Source: Paracoccaceae bacterium
GTDB taxonomy: Bacteria; Pseudomonadota; Alphaproteobacteria; Rhodobacterales; Rhodobacteraceae
Reading direction: 5' to 3'
Length of the DNA: 64,000 bases
NCBI GenBank assembly: GCA_014654775.1
Contig: JACVZW010000030.1
Coordinates: 186,001-250,000 of the forward strand
The stretch's first letter is position 1, and each line of letters begins with the position of its first letter. This document shows positions 18,321-27,377 of the stretch, piece after piece. Position numbers and translations under genes: made by a program. The notes under the pieces were generated by a model, which worked only from the letters and a program-made list of their open reading frames with translations, was not told the origin of the DNA and made no database searches.

Positions 18321-18369
18321 CTGTGCCCTGTTTTGTGCCGCCTTTTGTGCAGCAAACTGTGGCCACGCG
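18321..18369. repeat. 49-bp TGTG-phased repeat, copy A
   Basis: A 49-base element beginning CTGTGCCCTGTTTTGTGCCG and ending CACGCG. It has four TGTG cores about 11 bases apart. A second copy at 38554-38602 differs at only four positions. It sits in the 339-base gap between rbsK and the HAD gene; nothing else in this gap (18216-18554) is recognisable. Confidence 0.75.
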
Positions 18370-18554
18370 CGGTCAGGAAAGCGGGCGTTTACCATTCGTG
18401 CATGGGCGAAACTGCCACAAAGCCATAGGAATGGGTTATGGGCGCAAGCTAGGGCGACAAGCGGGGTGCGCGGAAACCGGGGGCGGCGGTCAGGCGCACC
18501 GCCCGTGTGCGGAAGGTGCGTCACATTCCGCCGCAGTTCCTGCGTCAAGAACCG

Positions 18555-19478
18555 CTATCCTTGGGCGGCCAGAAGCGCGTCGATCTCGGCCCGCGAGGGC
18601 ATGGCGGGGGCGGTGCCGGGGCGGGTCACGGAAATGCCCGCCGTGGCGCAGCCGAAGCGCACCGCCTCGACCACGTCGCGGCCTTCGGTCAGGGCCACGG
18701 CGAAGCCGCCGTTGAAGGCATCCCCTGCCCCGGTCGTGTCGACCACTTTGCCCGCGCTGATGACGGGCACATGGACCGACCGCGTCCGGTCGCGATAGAG
18801 CGCGCCGCGTTCGCCCAAGGTGATAAGGCACGCCCCTACCCCGCGCGCCAGCAGCGCGTCGGCAGCGGCCTCGGCTTCCGCGATGGTGGTGACGGGCAGG
18901 CCCGTCAGGCTTTCGGTTTCCGACTCGTTGGGGGTAACGATGTCGCAGAGCGCGAGAAGGTCGTCGTCAAGCGGCGCGGCGGGTGCGGGGTTGAGGATCG
19001 TGCGAACGCCTGCGGCCCGCGCGATCTCCAAGGCGCGCTTGGCGGCGGGGATAGGCTGTTCGAGTTGGGTGATGAAGACCTTTGCGCCTTCGATCAGGGC
19101 GCGATTGTCTTCGACATCCTGAACCGAGATGCGGCCAGCGGCCCCCGCAGCCACGATGATGGCGTTGTTGCCGGTGGCATTCTCGATGAAGATATAAGCG
19201 GCCCCCGTGTAGCTTTCGGCATCTTCGGTGACATGGGGCTGAACGCCCGCCTTGGCCCATGTGGCCCGTGCGATTTCGGCAAAGGCATCCTTGCCCAGAC
19301 GGGTGATGAGGCTGGTCTTTCCGCCGGCCATGGCGGCGGCGACGGACTGGTTCGATCCCTTGCCGCCGGGGCCAAGGATGAAGGAGGTGCCGAGGATGGT
19401 TTCCCCCATCTTGGGCTGGCGGTCGGCGCGATAGGCGGTATCGGCCACGAAAATGCCGAGGATGACGATGTCGGACAT
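18555..19478 (-). CDS. rbsK: Ribokinase-like PfkB sugar kinase
   Basis: 307-residue PfkB-family kinase. GGKGSNQSVAAA near residue 40 is the ribokinase substrate loop; the C-terminal signature with catalytic Asp is DTTGAGDAFNGGFAVAL; NPAPAAPL and TPNESE are also ribokinase-like. It phosphorylates ribose or a related sugar in the cytoplasm. It follows an RbsD/FucU gene and an ABC ATPase gene on the same strand, forming the left arm of the GntR-regulated sugar cluster. Confidence 0.9.
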   Translation of the reverse strand: MSDIVILGIFVADTAYRADRQPKMGETILGTSFILGPGGKGSNQSVAAAMAGGKTSLITRLGKDAFAEIARATWAKAGVQPHVTEDAESYTGAAYIFIENATGNNAIIVAAGAAGRISVQDVEDNRALIEGAKVFITQLEQPIPAAKRALEIARAAGVRTILNPAPAAPLDDDLLALCDIVTPNESETESLTGLPVTTIAEAEAAADALLARGVGACLITLGERGALYRDRTRSVHVPVISAGKVVDTTGAGDAFNGGFAVALTEGRDVVEAVRFGCATAGISVTRPGTAPAMPSRAEIDALLAAQG

Positions 19479-19494
19479 GGGTCTGGACCTTTTC

Positions 19495-19947
19495 TCAGGC
19501 GTCTGGCGGGATCACGCCCTTGCGGAACATGAAGCAGCCGTAGAAGCGACGCTCGCCCGTCTGGATGACGGCGTAGGACTGCCGCGCCATATCGTAGAAG
19601 GCGAAACGTTCGATGGAGGTCATCGGGCGGGGGCGGCCTTCGGCGCGGTCGATTTCGGCCTGCACCTCCTGCTGGACCGGGGGGATTTCGGCCGGGTTGC
19701 CGACCACTTCCATCCGACCTGCGAAATCATCGACAAAGGTGTCGAGCGGCAGGACGGAGAGGATGGCCTGCACGGCCTGAGCGCAGGTGAGATTCTCCAT
19801 CCGCAGGAGTTCGCCCGTTACGGTAGCGCGGGCGACGCTGTCGGAGGGGAAGTTGGTGTCCGCCACGATCAGCACGTCGCCGTGCCCCATGGCGCGCAGC
19901 ACGCGCAGCACATCGGCGTTGAGCCGGTTGTCTATTCCCTTGAGCAT
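19495..19947 (-). CDS. RbsD/FucU-family sugar mutarotase (copy 1)
   Basis: 150 residues from ATG 19947 (MLKGIDNRLNADVLRVL). The RbsD/FucU family interconverts sugar anomers or pyranose/furanose forms. MGHGDVLIVADTNFPSD contains the conserved catalytic His region, and FYGCFMFRKGVI is the usual C-terminus of FucU-like members. It lies between the ATPase gene and the ribokinase gene. A second, clearly related copy is at 28299-28757, so the cluster carries two mutarotases. Confidence 0.9.
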   Translation of the reverse strand: MLKGIDNRLNADVLRVLRAMGHGDVLIVADTNFPSDSVARATVTGELLRMENLTCAQAVQAILSVLPLDTFVDDFAGRMEVVGNPAEIPPVQQEVQAEIDRAEGRPRPMTSIERFAFYDMARQSYAVIQTGERRFYGCFMFRKGVIPPDA

Positions 19948-20037
19948 GTGATCCTCCCTTGGCGGTGGGCCGCCCTTTTGGCTGCGCAGGCTGCCGCGCC
20001 GGGGCGGCGGGGTCAAGCGGGCCGCTTCAGGTGACCC

Positions 20038-21090
<1,053 letters not shown>

Positions 21091-21154
21091 GCCACCCCTC
21101 CCAAGGTTCTGAACGATAGGTAGCGGCAAGGCGGGGGCCTGTCCACGGACTAAT

Positions 21155-21166
21155 CATACTAACATG
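21155..21166. promoter_or_regulatory. GntR operator site 1, CATACTAACATG
   Basis: One of four 12-base sites matching CATRCTARCATG. It is followed by TTAG, giving the palindrome CTAACATGTTAG. It lies between the divergent ATPase (start 21090) and binding-protein (start 21358) genes. Confidence 0.75.
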
Positions 21167-21357
21167 TTAGAAACTTGACAGGGGGCCGGGGCCGCGCCAA
21201 GGTTCACCTCAGGGAGTGCTGCCGCACGGGGTTGGGAGGCCCCATCGTCCTGCATCCGGGCCGCGTGAGGCGGACCGCGGCATTCCGAGCGTCACGATCA
21301 AACATCAAGAGCCGGGGCCAAGGCGCATCCGGCAGCCATCCTAGGGAGGATAACGAC

Positions 21358-22989
21358 GTGAAGGTTGGAGTGTATGAGATCATGCAGGGGCGGATGAGCC
21401 GCCGCCGCATGCTGCAGGGGGCGACGGCGCTGGGCGCCATGGCCGCCATGGGACCCGTGGCTGGCTTCCGCCCGGCCTCGGCGCAGGACAACGTCCGGGC
21501 CGAGATCCTGAAGATCCCCGGCGTGGGCATGGGGTCCCCGACCGATGCCGATTGGCAGAAGGTGGGCGAGCTGTGCCTTGGCGCGACCAAGGCGAGCGTC
21601 GCCGAGGGCGAGTTCGCGGGTGTCGAGCTGACCTTCATGGGTCTGAACAACCAGAACCTGCATAACTTCCTGTTCCGCGGCTTCCTCAAGCCGTGGGAGG
21701 CCTATACCGGCGCCAAGATCAACTGGATCGACCTTGCACAGGCCGATTACAACGCGCGTCTGCAGCAGTCGATCGCCACGGGCACCGTGGACTTCGACAT
21801 CCTCGAGATGGGCGCGCCCTTCGAGGGCGACACGGCGGGCAAGGGCCTGCTGGACGAGATGCCCGATTGGGTGAAGACGCAGATCGAGGCGGATGACCTT
21901 GTGGGCTATCTGCAGCCGCCGGTCGGCACGTGGGACGGCAAGTCCTACCGGATCACCATCGACGGCGACTGCCACACCTTCGCCTACCGGACCGACTATT
22001 TCGGCGAGGGCGCCATCGGCGGGGCGACCGTGCCCACGACATGGCAAGAGGTGAATGCGGTGACGAAGGCGCTGGTCGGGCAGACCGACCCGCTGACCGG
22101 GCAGCCCGCGCATGGCTATCTGGACCCGCTGAAGGGCTGGGGCGGCTTTGGCATGTACTTCATCGCCAACCGCGCTGCGGCCTATGTGAAGCATCCTGAC
22201 GATCCGGCATGGCTGTTCGACCCCGACACGATGAAGCCGCGCGTCAACAATCCGGGCTGGGTGCAGGCCATTCAGGACGTGATGGACCTGATCGCCACGG
22301 AAGGCGCCTATCCGGCCGACCAGATCAACGCGGACCCCGGCACCACCGGCTTCAGCCAGTTCCTGGCGGGCACCGGGTCGATGCTGATGTGGTGGGGCGA
22401 CATCGGGTCGTCGGCGCGGACCTCGGACACCTCGGTCGTGGGCGATGTGGTGGGCTTCGGGATCAACCCGGGTTCGACGCGCCGCTACAACTCGGCCGCG
22501 GGCGCATGGGAAGAGACGGCGAACGAAGCGCCGCTGATGGCCTATATCGGCTGGGGCGTCTATGTCACGAGCCGCGTGTCGGGCGACGAGAAGAAGCGCA
22601 AGGCGGCATGGTCGGCTGCGGCCCATCTGGGCGGCAAGGACCTGTCGCTGTGGACGGCGGCCTATCCGTCGGGCTTCCAGCCCTATCGCAACTCGCACTT
22701 CAACTATGAAGAGTGGGAAGCGGCGGGCTATGACCGCGCCTTCGTCGAGGATTACCTCGGCTCCAACGCGGACAGCTACAACCACCCGAACGCGGCCATC
22801 GAACCCCGCATCCCGGGTATCTTCCAGTACTATTCGGTGGCCGAGGACGAACTGTCCAAGGGCTTTGCCGGCCAGTATGCCAGCGCGCAGGAGACGGCGG
22901 ATGCCATCGCCGCTGCGTGGGAGAAGATCACCGACCAGATCGGCCGGGACAGCCAGATCGCGCTGTACAAGGCGTCGCTGGGGCTGTGA
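21358..22989 (+). CDS. TAT-exported sugar ABC transporter substrate-binding protein
   Basis: 543-residue family 1 binding protein, larger than average. The GTG at 21358 follows GGGAGGA at good spacing; upstream in-frame codons are not protein-like. The leader has a twin-arginine motif (SRRRMLQGATALGAM) and ends PASAQD, so it is folded before export. The mature part shows WIDLAQADYNARLQQSIATG and MLMWWGDIGSS. Its partners, two permeases, now lie 3.3 kb downstream, beyond the inserted puc operon. Substrate unknown; the context suggests an aldose or deoxysugar. Confidence 0.9.
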   Translation: MKVGVYEIMQGRMSRRRMLQGATALGAMAAMGPVAGFRPASAQDNVRAEILKIPGVGMGSPTDADWQKVGELCLGATKASVAEGEFAGVELTFMGLNNQNLHNFLFRGFLKPWEAYTGAKINWIDLAQADYNARLQQSIATGTVDFDILEMGAPFEGDTAGKGLLDEMPDWVKTQIEADDLVGYLQPPVGTWDGKSYRITIDGDCHTFAYRTDYFGEGAIGGATVPTTWQEVNAVTKALVGQTDPLTGQPAHGYLDPLKGWGGFGMYFIANRAAAYVKHPDDPAWLFDPDTMKPRVNNPGWVQAIQDVMDLIATEGAYPADQINADPGTTGFSQFLAGTGSMLMWWGDIGSSARTSDTSVVGDVVGFGINPGSTRRYNSAAGAWEETANEAPLMAYIGWGVYVTSRVSGDEKKRKAAWSAAAHLGGKDLSLWTAAYPSGFQPYRNSHFNYEEWEAAGYDRAFVEDYLGSNADSYNHPNAAIEPRIPGIFQYYSVAEDELSKGFAGQYASAQETADAIAAAWEKITDQIGRDSQIALYKASLGL

Positions 22990-22998
22990 GGCATTGGT

Positions 22999-23062
22999 GG
23001 CGCGCGACGAAGGTCGCGCGCCCCCCACCCCCAAGCAAACGGCGCGCGGTTGCCCGCGCGCC
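22999..23062. terminator. Paired hairpins between convergent genes
   Basis: Two strong GC stems, GGCGCGCGAC/GTCGCGCGCC at 22999-23022 and GGCGCGCGG/CCGCGCGCC at 23041-23062, separate the binding-protein gene from the converging puc-associated ORF. T-rich bases flank them on both strands (GTTTGCTT on minus, GTGTTTGTT on plus), so they can stop transcription in both directions. Confidence 0.65.
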
Positions 23063-23088
23063 GGTGTTTGTTGCGGCGGTGGGGGGGG

Positions 23089-23718
23089 TTAGATCTTGGT
23101 GTAGAGGTCGCGCGAGGGCCACTCGCGGATGATCGTGGGCAGGCCGAAAAGGGACGAGACCAGCCAGCCGCCCCGCATGGCCGAGTTCCGTTCCTTCGGG
23201 GCGGAGAGCAGCTTGCCGGGCCAGAATTTCGTGGACATGTAGCCGCCCCCCCGGATCGCCGACGTGCGCGGCTTGCTGGGCGAGATCGGGTTGCTGCCGA
23301 AGATGTGGCCATGGCCCGTCGGGCGATAGGGATTGGACATGAAGAAAGTCGTGCCCGAGTAGATCTTGCCCGTCAGATCGACCTTTGGGTCCTCACGGAT
23401 ATAGACATCCTCATTCGCCAGCCCGACCGACAGGGAGGGATAGCGGTTGACCGTCTTGATCGCGTGACGTGCCGTGCCCATCGGGGCGAAGGGCGCGCAG
23501 ACCACGAGAAGGGCGCGGCCCTCTGCGATGGCCGGGGCATAGGCCGCTGCCGAGGAGGAGGGCACGCGGGCCGCGCGCATCCGGTCCGTCGCGGCGGCGG
23601 GGCCTTCGCGCGTGATCACGTCGATGGTGGCAGGGTTGTGCCCGCTGCCCGTGAGCGCCGCGACCACCGCCTGTGCGGCGGTCACGTCAGTGTAAAGTCT
23701 GGTGATGATCGTCGTCAT
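23089..23718 (-). CDS. Hypothetical protein of the puc operon
   Basis: 209-residue protein 42 bases after pucC on the same strand. Residues 1-80 look like a compact alpha/beta domain of the general-stress type (MTTIITRLYTDVTAAQAVVAAL ... GRALLVVCAPFAPMGTAR). The second half is polar and rich in Ser, Pro, Gly and Arg (FMSNPYRPTGHGHIFGSNPI, KPRTSAIRGGGYMSTKFWP) without a recognisable fold. No membrane helix is seen. The position corresponds to pucD/pucE-type extra genes of other puc operons, but I cannot equate it with them. A role in LH2 assembly or stability is inferred from context only. Confidence 0.75.
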   Translation of the reverse strand: MTTIITRLYTDVTAAQAVVAALTGSGHNPATIDVITREGPAAATDRMRAARVPSSSAAAYAPAIAEGRALLVVCAPFAPMGTARHAIKTVNRYPSLSVGLANEDVYIREDPKVDLTGKIYSGTTFFMSNPYRPTGHGHIFGSNPISPSKPRTSAIRGGGYMSTKFWPGKLLSAPKERNSAMRGGWLVSSLFGLPTIIREWPSRDLYTKI

Positions 23719-23759
23719 GTCCTACCCTTCTGCTGAGCGGCCCGTGGGCGCTTGTCACG

Positions 23760-25226
23760 TCATGGTCTGGTATCGGCCAGCCCGTCCGGCCCGGCTGGGC
23801 TGCCTGTCGGAAGGGATGTAGTGGTGCGAAGCCCCGTGTCGATATCCTGCCGCCGCAAAGGTAGGGCGAGGATGAGGGCCAGAAGCAGCAGCCCCACCTC
23901 CAGCCCGAAGACGGGCAGGTAGGGGGCCGCCCCCTGTGCGCCATCGGGCGCGAGGAGCATCACGTCGCGGATGACGCCGCCCAGAGCGATGGCGGCACCG
24001 GCCGCCGTGGTCTGGACCGCGCCCCAAGCACCGAGCGCGAGGCCGATCTGGTCGCGCGGGGCCGCGCGCATCGTGGCCGTCAGCGTGCCATGGCCGAAGA
24101 GGCCCGCGCCGAAGCCTGCGATCAGGGTCGCCGCGATCAGAAGCGGCACGGTCAGAAGCACAGCCGAAGCCATCACCATCAGGAAGGCGGGAACGCCGAC
24201 GAAGGCGCCGAGGGTGGCCACGGTCATCGGCTGCAAACCGTCGCGGCCAAGCCAGCGGGAGGCGAGCGCGAAGCCCACGAGGCTGCCGCAGGCCAGCACG
24301 ACCGTCAGCCGCGTGGTCTGGGCCACGGTCATCTGCAGGACCTGCCCGCCGAAGGGTTCCAGCAGCACGTCGGCCATGCCGAAACCTGCTGTGCCCAGCG
24401 CGATGACGGCCAGAAGGCGCAGCATGCCCGGTCGCGCCGAGAGGCGCCGCAGGGCGGTCGAGAAGGCGATCTCGGACCGGGGGGCGAGGGCGCGGCTGCG
24501 GTTGCGCGCCTCTTGCTTCCACATGGCGAGACCGTTGAGGAAGATGGTGACGACCGCCGTGCCCTGGATCACCTGGATCAGGCGTCCGGGCGTGTAGGTC
24601 GACAGCAGCGCGCCATAGATGAGGGCGCTGAGGATCATGCCAACGAGGAGCATCACATACATCAGGCCCACCACCTTTGGCTGATCCTCGGGCGGGACCA
24701 GATCGGTGGCCAGCGCAAGGCCGACGGTCTGCACGATATGCATCCCCGCCCCCACCAGAAGGAAAGAAAGTGCCGCCGCCGTGAGGCCGATCCAACGCGG
24801 GGCGTCAACCGCCTCGCCATAGCCGGAGAGCACGAGAAGGGCGAAGGGCATGATGGCGAAGCCGCCGAATTGATACATCGTGCCCTTGAAGATCCATGGC
24901 AGGCGGCGCAGGCCGAGGGCAGAGCGGAACGTGTCGGACTTGAAACCGATGAGGGCGCGGAAGGGGGCGAAGACCAGCGGCAGGGCCAGCATCAGCGCCA
25001 CCAGCGTGGCCGGGACCTGCAATTCGACGATCATCACGCGGTTCAGCGTGCCCACCATCAGGACAAGCGCCATCCCGACCGTGATCTGAAAGAGCGACAG
25101 GCGCAGCAGGCGCGAGAGCGGCACCTCATCCGAGGCGGCATCGGCAAAGGGCAGGTATTGCGGCGCGATGGCCGCGAGGCGCCCGAGTGCGAAACGCTTG
25201 TAGTCGAACATCGTCGACACATCCAT
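23760..25226 (-). CDS. pucC: LH2 assembly/BCD-family transporter PucC
   Basis: 488-residue membrane protein with 12 predicted helices, of the bacteriochlorophyll delivery (BCD) branch of the MFS fold, which includes PucC, LhaA and BchG-associated proteins. Near the start FDYKRFALGRLAAIAPQYLP precedes the first helices; FAPFRALIGFKSDTFRSALG and LRRLPWIFKGTMYQFGGF are diagnostic for the family. PucC promotes LH2 formation, probably by supplying bacteriochlorophyll. It follows pucBA after an RNA hairpin, the classical pucBAC order. Confidence 0.95.
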   Translation of the reverse strand: MDVSTMFDYKRFALGRLAAIAPQYLPFADAASDEVPLSRLLRLSLFQITVGMALVLMVGTLNRVMIVELQVPATLVALMLALPLVFAPFRALIGFKSDTFRSALGLRRLPWIFKGTMYQFGGFAIMPFALLVLSGYGEAVDAPRWIGLTAAALSFLLVGAGMHIVQTVGLALATDLVPPEDQPKVVGLMYVMLLVGMILSALIYGALLSTYTPGRLIQVIQGTAVVTIFLNGLAMWKQEARNRSRALAPRSEIAFSTALRRLSARPGMLRLLAVIALGTAGFGMADVLLEPFGGQVLQMTVAQTTRLTVVLACGSLVGFALASRWLGRDGLQPMTVATLGAFVGVPAFLMVMASAVLLTVPLLIAATLIAGFGAGLFGHGTLTATMRAAPRDQIGLALGAWGAVQTTAAGAAIALGGVIRDVMLLAPDGAQGAAPYLPVFGLEVGLLLLALILALPLRRQDIDTGLRTTTSLPTGSPAGPDGLADTRP

Positions 25227-25269
25227 GTTCTGATCCGGCCACCATCTGCGGACCGGTCACGGGGGCAGG

Positions 25270-25304
25270 GTGAGGCCCGCCTGCCGGAGGACAGGGGGCC
25301 TCAC
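25270..25304 (-). terminator. Intercistronic hairpin between pucA and pucC
   Basis: Stem GTGAGGCCC/GGGCCTCAC with an inner CCTG/CAGG stem. On the puc (minus) strand it lacks a T tail directly after it, so it more likely blocks 3' decay and raises pucBA over pucC mRNA, as described for puc operons. On the plus strand a TTTTTT run follows seven bases later. Confidence 0.6.
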
Positions 25305-25354
25305 GCCCGATTTTTTGCCACGCGCAAGCTGTGCAGGACCTGCGCGCGTCAGGC

Positions 25355-25666
25355 TTAGTCGAGCGCCGCCATGGTTTCGGATGTTTGCAGCACGGCGCGG
25401 GCCGTGGTGCCATCCGGCATGGTGATCAGAACCTCTTGTGACCCGCCGGGGATATAGGCCGCCTTGGCGACCCCATCTTCCGGCAGCACGAGCGCGGCAG
25501 CTGCCGAGCCCGCTCCAAGCGGTTTGCCCGAAAGGAAATCCGCCACCCATGACGTGTTGCTGAGCACCGCGACATGGACGGCGAAGGACCCGACGGCCAC
25601 GGCCGACAGGAACAGGGGGACTCCAACGGTCGGCTTGACGACAAGCCACATCTTTGCGTTGTTCAT
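25355..25666 (-). CDS. pucA: LH2 antenna alpha subunit with C-terminal extension
   Basis: Single-helix antenna polypeptide that binds bacteriochlorophyll and carotenoid in LH2. ATG 25666 follows GGGGGAT. Residues 1-47 align without gaps to Rhodobacter PucA (MNNAKMWLVVKPTVGVPLF; ligand His31; Trp40). Positions 44-45 are Phe-Leu where B800-850 complexes have Tyr-Tyr or Tyr-Trp; Phe44-Leu45 is the pair found in B800-820 (LH3) complexes. The protein is 103 residues, about 50 longer than usual; the extra tail (ALVLPEDGVAKAAYIPGG and onward) is Ala-rich then strand-like, and recalls the extended PucA2 of R. sphaeroides. Confidence 0.96.
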   Translation of the reverse strand: MNNAKMWLVVKPTVGVPLFLSAVAVGSFAVHVAVLSNTSWVADFLSGKPLGAGSAAAALVLPEDGVAKAAYIPGGSQEVLITMPDGTTARAVLQTSETMAALD

Positions 25667-25676
25667 GCTATCCCCC

Positions 25677-25832
25677 TTAGCCAAGCCAAGGCGTTGTGAC
25701 GGCGACGAGAATATGCGCGAGGAGGGCAATGGCCCCGAACACGCGTGTGCCGTCGATCAGGTAACTGTGGACTTCTTCGGCTTCTCTCAAGGTCAGACCG
25801 GTCGGCCATACCTTGTCAGGATCGTTGGACAT
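25677..25832 (-). CDS. pucB: LH2 antenna beta subunit
   Basis: 51-residue beta polypeptide, standard length. VWPTGLTLREAEEVHSYLI carries the first conserved His, and TRVFGAIALLAHILVA carries the B850-type ligand His; it ends TTPWLG as in other PucB. It lies 10 bases before pucA and is the first gene behind the PpsR boxes. It pairs with PucA in the ring-shaped LH2 complex of the photosynthetic membrane. Confidence 0.97.
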   Translation of the reverse strand: MSNDPDKVWPTGLTLREAEEVHSYLIDGTRVFGAIALLAHILVAVTTPWLG

Positions 25833-25951
25833 TGCTGCTCCTCCGTGCCCTCGTCGTCGTGGGTATTCGGATGAGTTGACGACATTCCGCTCACCCCGGC
25901 CGGACAGCCGGTGAAAAACCTTTCCACAAGCGCCGGATCCCGATTGGAAGT

Positions 25952-25995
25952 TGTCATTTTTTGCTGACATTTTCAACTGTAACAAAAAACTTACA
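25952..25995. promoter_or_regulatory. Two tandem PpsR/CrtJ boxes in the puc promoter
   Basis: TGTCATTTTTTGCTGACA (25952-25969) and TGTAACAAAAAACTTACA (25978-25995) both fit TGT-N12-ACA exactly, separated by eight bases. This is the known arrangement for cooperative binding of the aerobic photosynthesis repressor PpsR/CrtJ. They lie 120-163 bases upstream of pucB. Confidence 0.9.
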
Positions 25996-26264
25996 CATAG
26001 GAGGTGGCGGTTTTGCCTGTCACTCCGGTCGCGCCAGATATCAAATTCATATTCTTGGTTTTTTTGCCGCTCCGCGCGGTGCGCGACGGCGGGTCAGGCG
26101 GCGGGAATGGGGGTCGATTCTGGCGCCATCCGCTGCAAAGCCTGCACCACCGGACCGCGACAACGCGCGTCGGGAGAGAGAGTCGGCGGTTGATTCGATC
26201 CAGGCAGACCCGGTCCTGCGCGGGCTTGGGAAAGGCACTTTCCAGAGCGGCTGCGGCAAGCTAA

Positions 26265-26276
26265 CATGCTAGCATG
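26265..26276. promoter_or_regulatory. GntR operator site 2, CATGCTAGCATG
   Basis: Perfectly palindromic member of the CATRCTARCATG set. Its last three bases are the start codon of the permease gene at 26274. The region 25996-26264 holds nothing else recognisable beyond the presumed permease promoter. Confidence 0.75.
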
Positions 26277-27377
26277 AGCAATGGTGATCTCCTTCACGTC
26301 GTCACGAACGACAACATCTCGGACGGGCGCAAGCGGTTCGGGCGCGCGATGATCTGGGGCACGGCAGGCCTGACAGCGGTGGTGGGCACCTTGCAGGTCA
26401 TGCAGGCCACGGGGCAGGCGGAATTCGGTTTCGCCAACTGGCGGCCCACACTTTATGCCTTCTGCACATGGGCGGTGGCGCTGTGCTGGGGGCAGGTGCT
26501 GATCCGGGGGGAGCATGGGAAGCGGACGCTGTTCGTGCTGCCTGCCGCGATCTTCGTGGCGGCGCTGACGATCTTTCCGCTGCTGTTCGGCCTGATCATC
26601 GCCTTTAGCGACTGGAACCTGTCCAGCCCGACAGGGCGGCAGTTCAACGGGTTGGACAATGTCCGGCAGATGTGGACCGATCCCTTCTTCTGGAACGCGC
26701 TGTGGAACATGGTGCTCTATTCCGCCGCGATCCTTGTGGAATATGCAGTCGCCTTTGGTCTTGCGCTGCTGTTGAATGCACAGATCCGGGCGCGGAAGTT
26801 CTTTCGCGTGGCCTTCCTGCTGCCGCTGATGCTGTCGCCTGTGGCGGTGTCGTGGATGATCGGGAAGTCGATGCTCGAGGCGCGATTTGGACCGCTGTCG
26901 CGGTTGGCGCGGTTCTTCGGGGTGGAGAATCCGTCCTTCTTCGGGTCCCCCGAGATCGCGCGGGCGACGATCATGATCATGGATGCTTGGACCTATATCC
27001 CCTTCATGATGATCATGATCCTTGCGGGGCTTCAGGCGATCCCCAAGGAGTTGAACGAGGCGGCCAAGGTCGATGGCGCGAATGCCTGGCGGAACTTCTG
27101 GGAGGTGACCTTCCCTTTGATGCTGCCTGTGTCGATCACGGCGATCCTGATCCGCATCATCTTCAAGCTGAAGCTGGCGGATGTGGTGATCAACGTCACG
27201 TCGGGTGGACCCGGAGGCGCGACGGATACGGTAACGAGCTTCATCTTCCGGGAATATCGTGAGCGGTCGAATGTGGGCTACGGCACGCTTCTGGCCTTCG
27301 TCTATCTGGTGATCATCGTGATCGCGATGACCTTCCTGATGAAACTCGCCGATCGCTGGATGAGGCCCCGGACATGA
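26274..27377 (+). CDS. Sugar ABC transporter permease (MalF type)
   Basis: 367-residue inner-membrane permease. Two extra N-terminal helices (residues about 25-80) precede the usual six; the EAA loop reads ELNEAAKVDGANAWRNFWEV near residue 265. The ATG lies inside operator site 2 and lacks a clear ribosome site, so an internal ATG (26344) is possible. It overlaps the next permease gene by four bases. Its natural partner, the binding protein at 21358-22989, is separated from it by the puc operon. Confidence 0.9.
   Translation: MSNGDLLHVVTNDNISDGRKRFGRAMIWGTAGLTAVVGTLQVMQATGQAEFGFANWRPTLYAFCTWAVALCWGQVLIRGEHGKRTLFVLPAAIFVAALTIFPLLFGLIIAFSDWNLSSPTGRQFNGLDNVRQMWTDPFFWNALWNMVLYSAAILVEYAVAFGLALLLNAQIRARKFFRVAFLLPLMLSPVAVSWMIGKSMLEARFGPLSRLARFFGVENPSFFGSPEIARATIMIMDAWTYIPFMMIMILAGLQAIPKELNEAAKVDGANAWRNFWEVTFPLMLPVSITAILIRIIFKLKLADVVINVTSGGPGGATDTVTSFIFREYRERSNVGYGTLLAFVYLVIIVIAMTFLMKLADRWMRPRT

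Noticed and set aside
21298-23034. Minus-strand open frame opposite the binding-protein gene (578 codons)
   Set aside because: Antisense shadow; the plus-strand frame has a TAT signal, a good ribosome site and family features.
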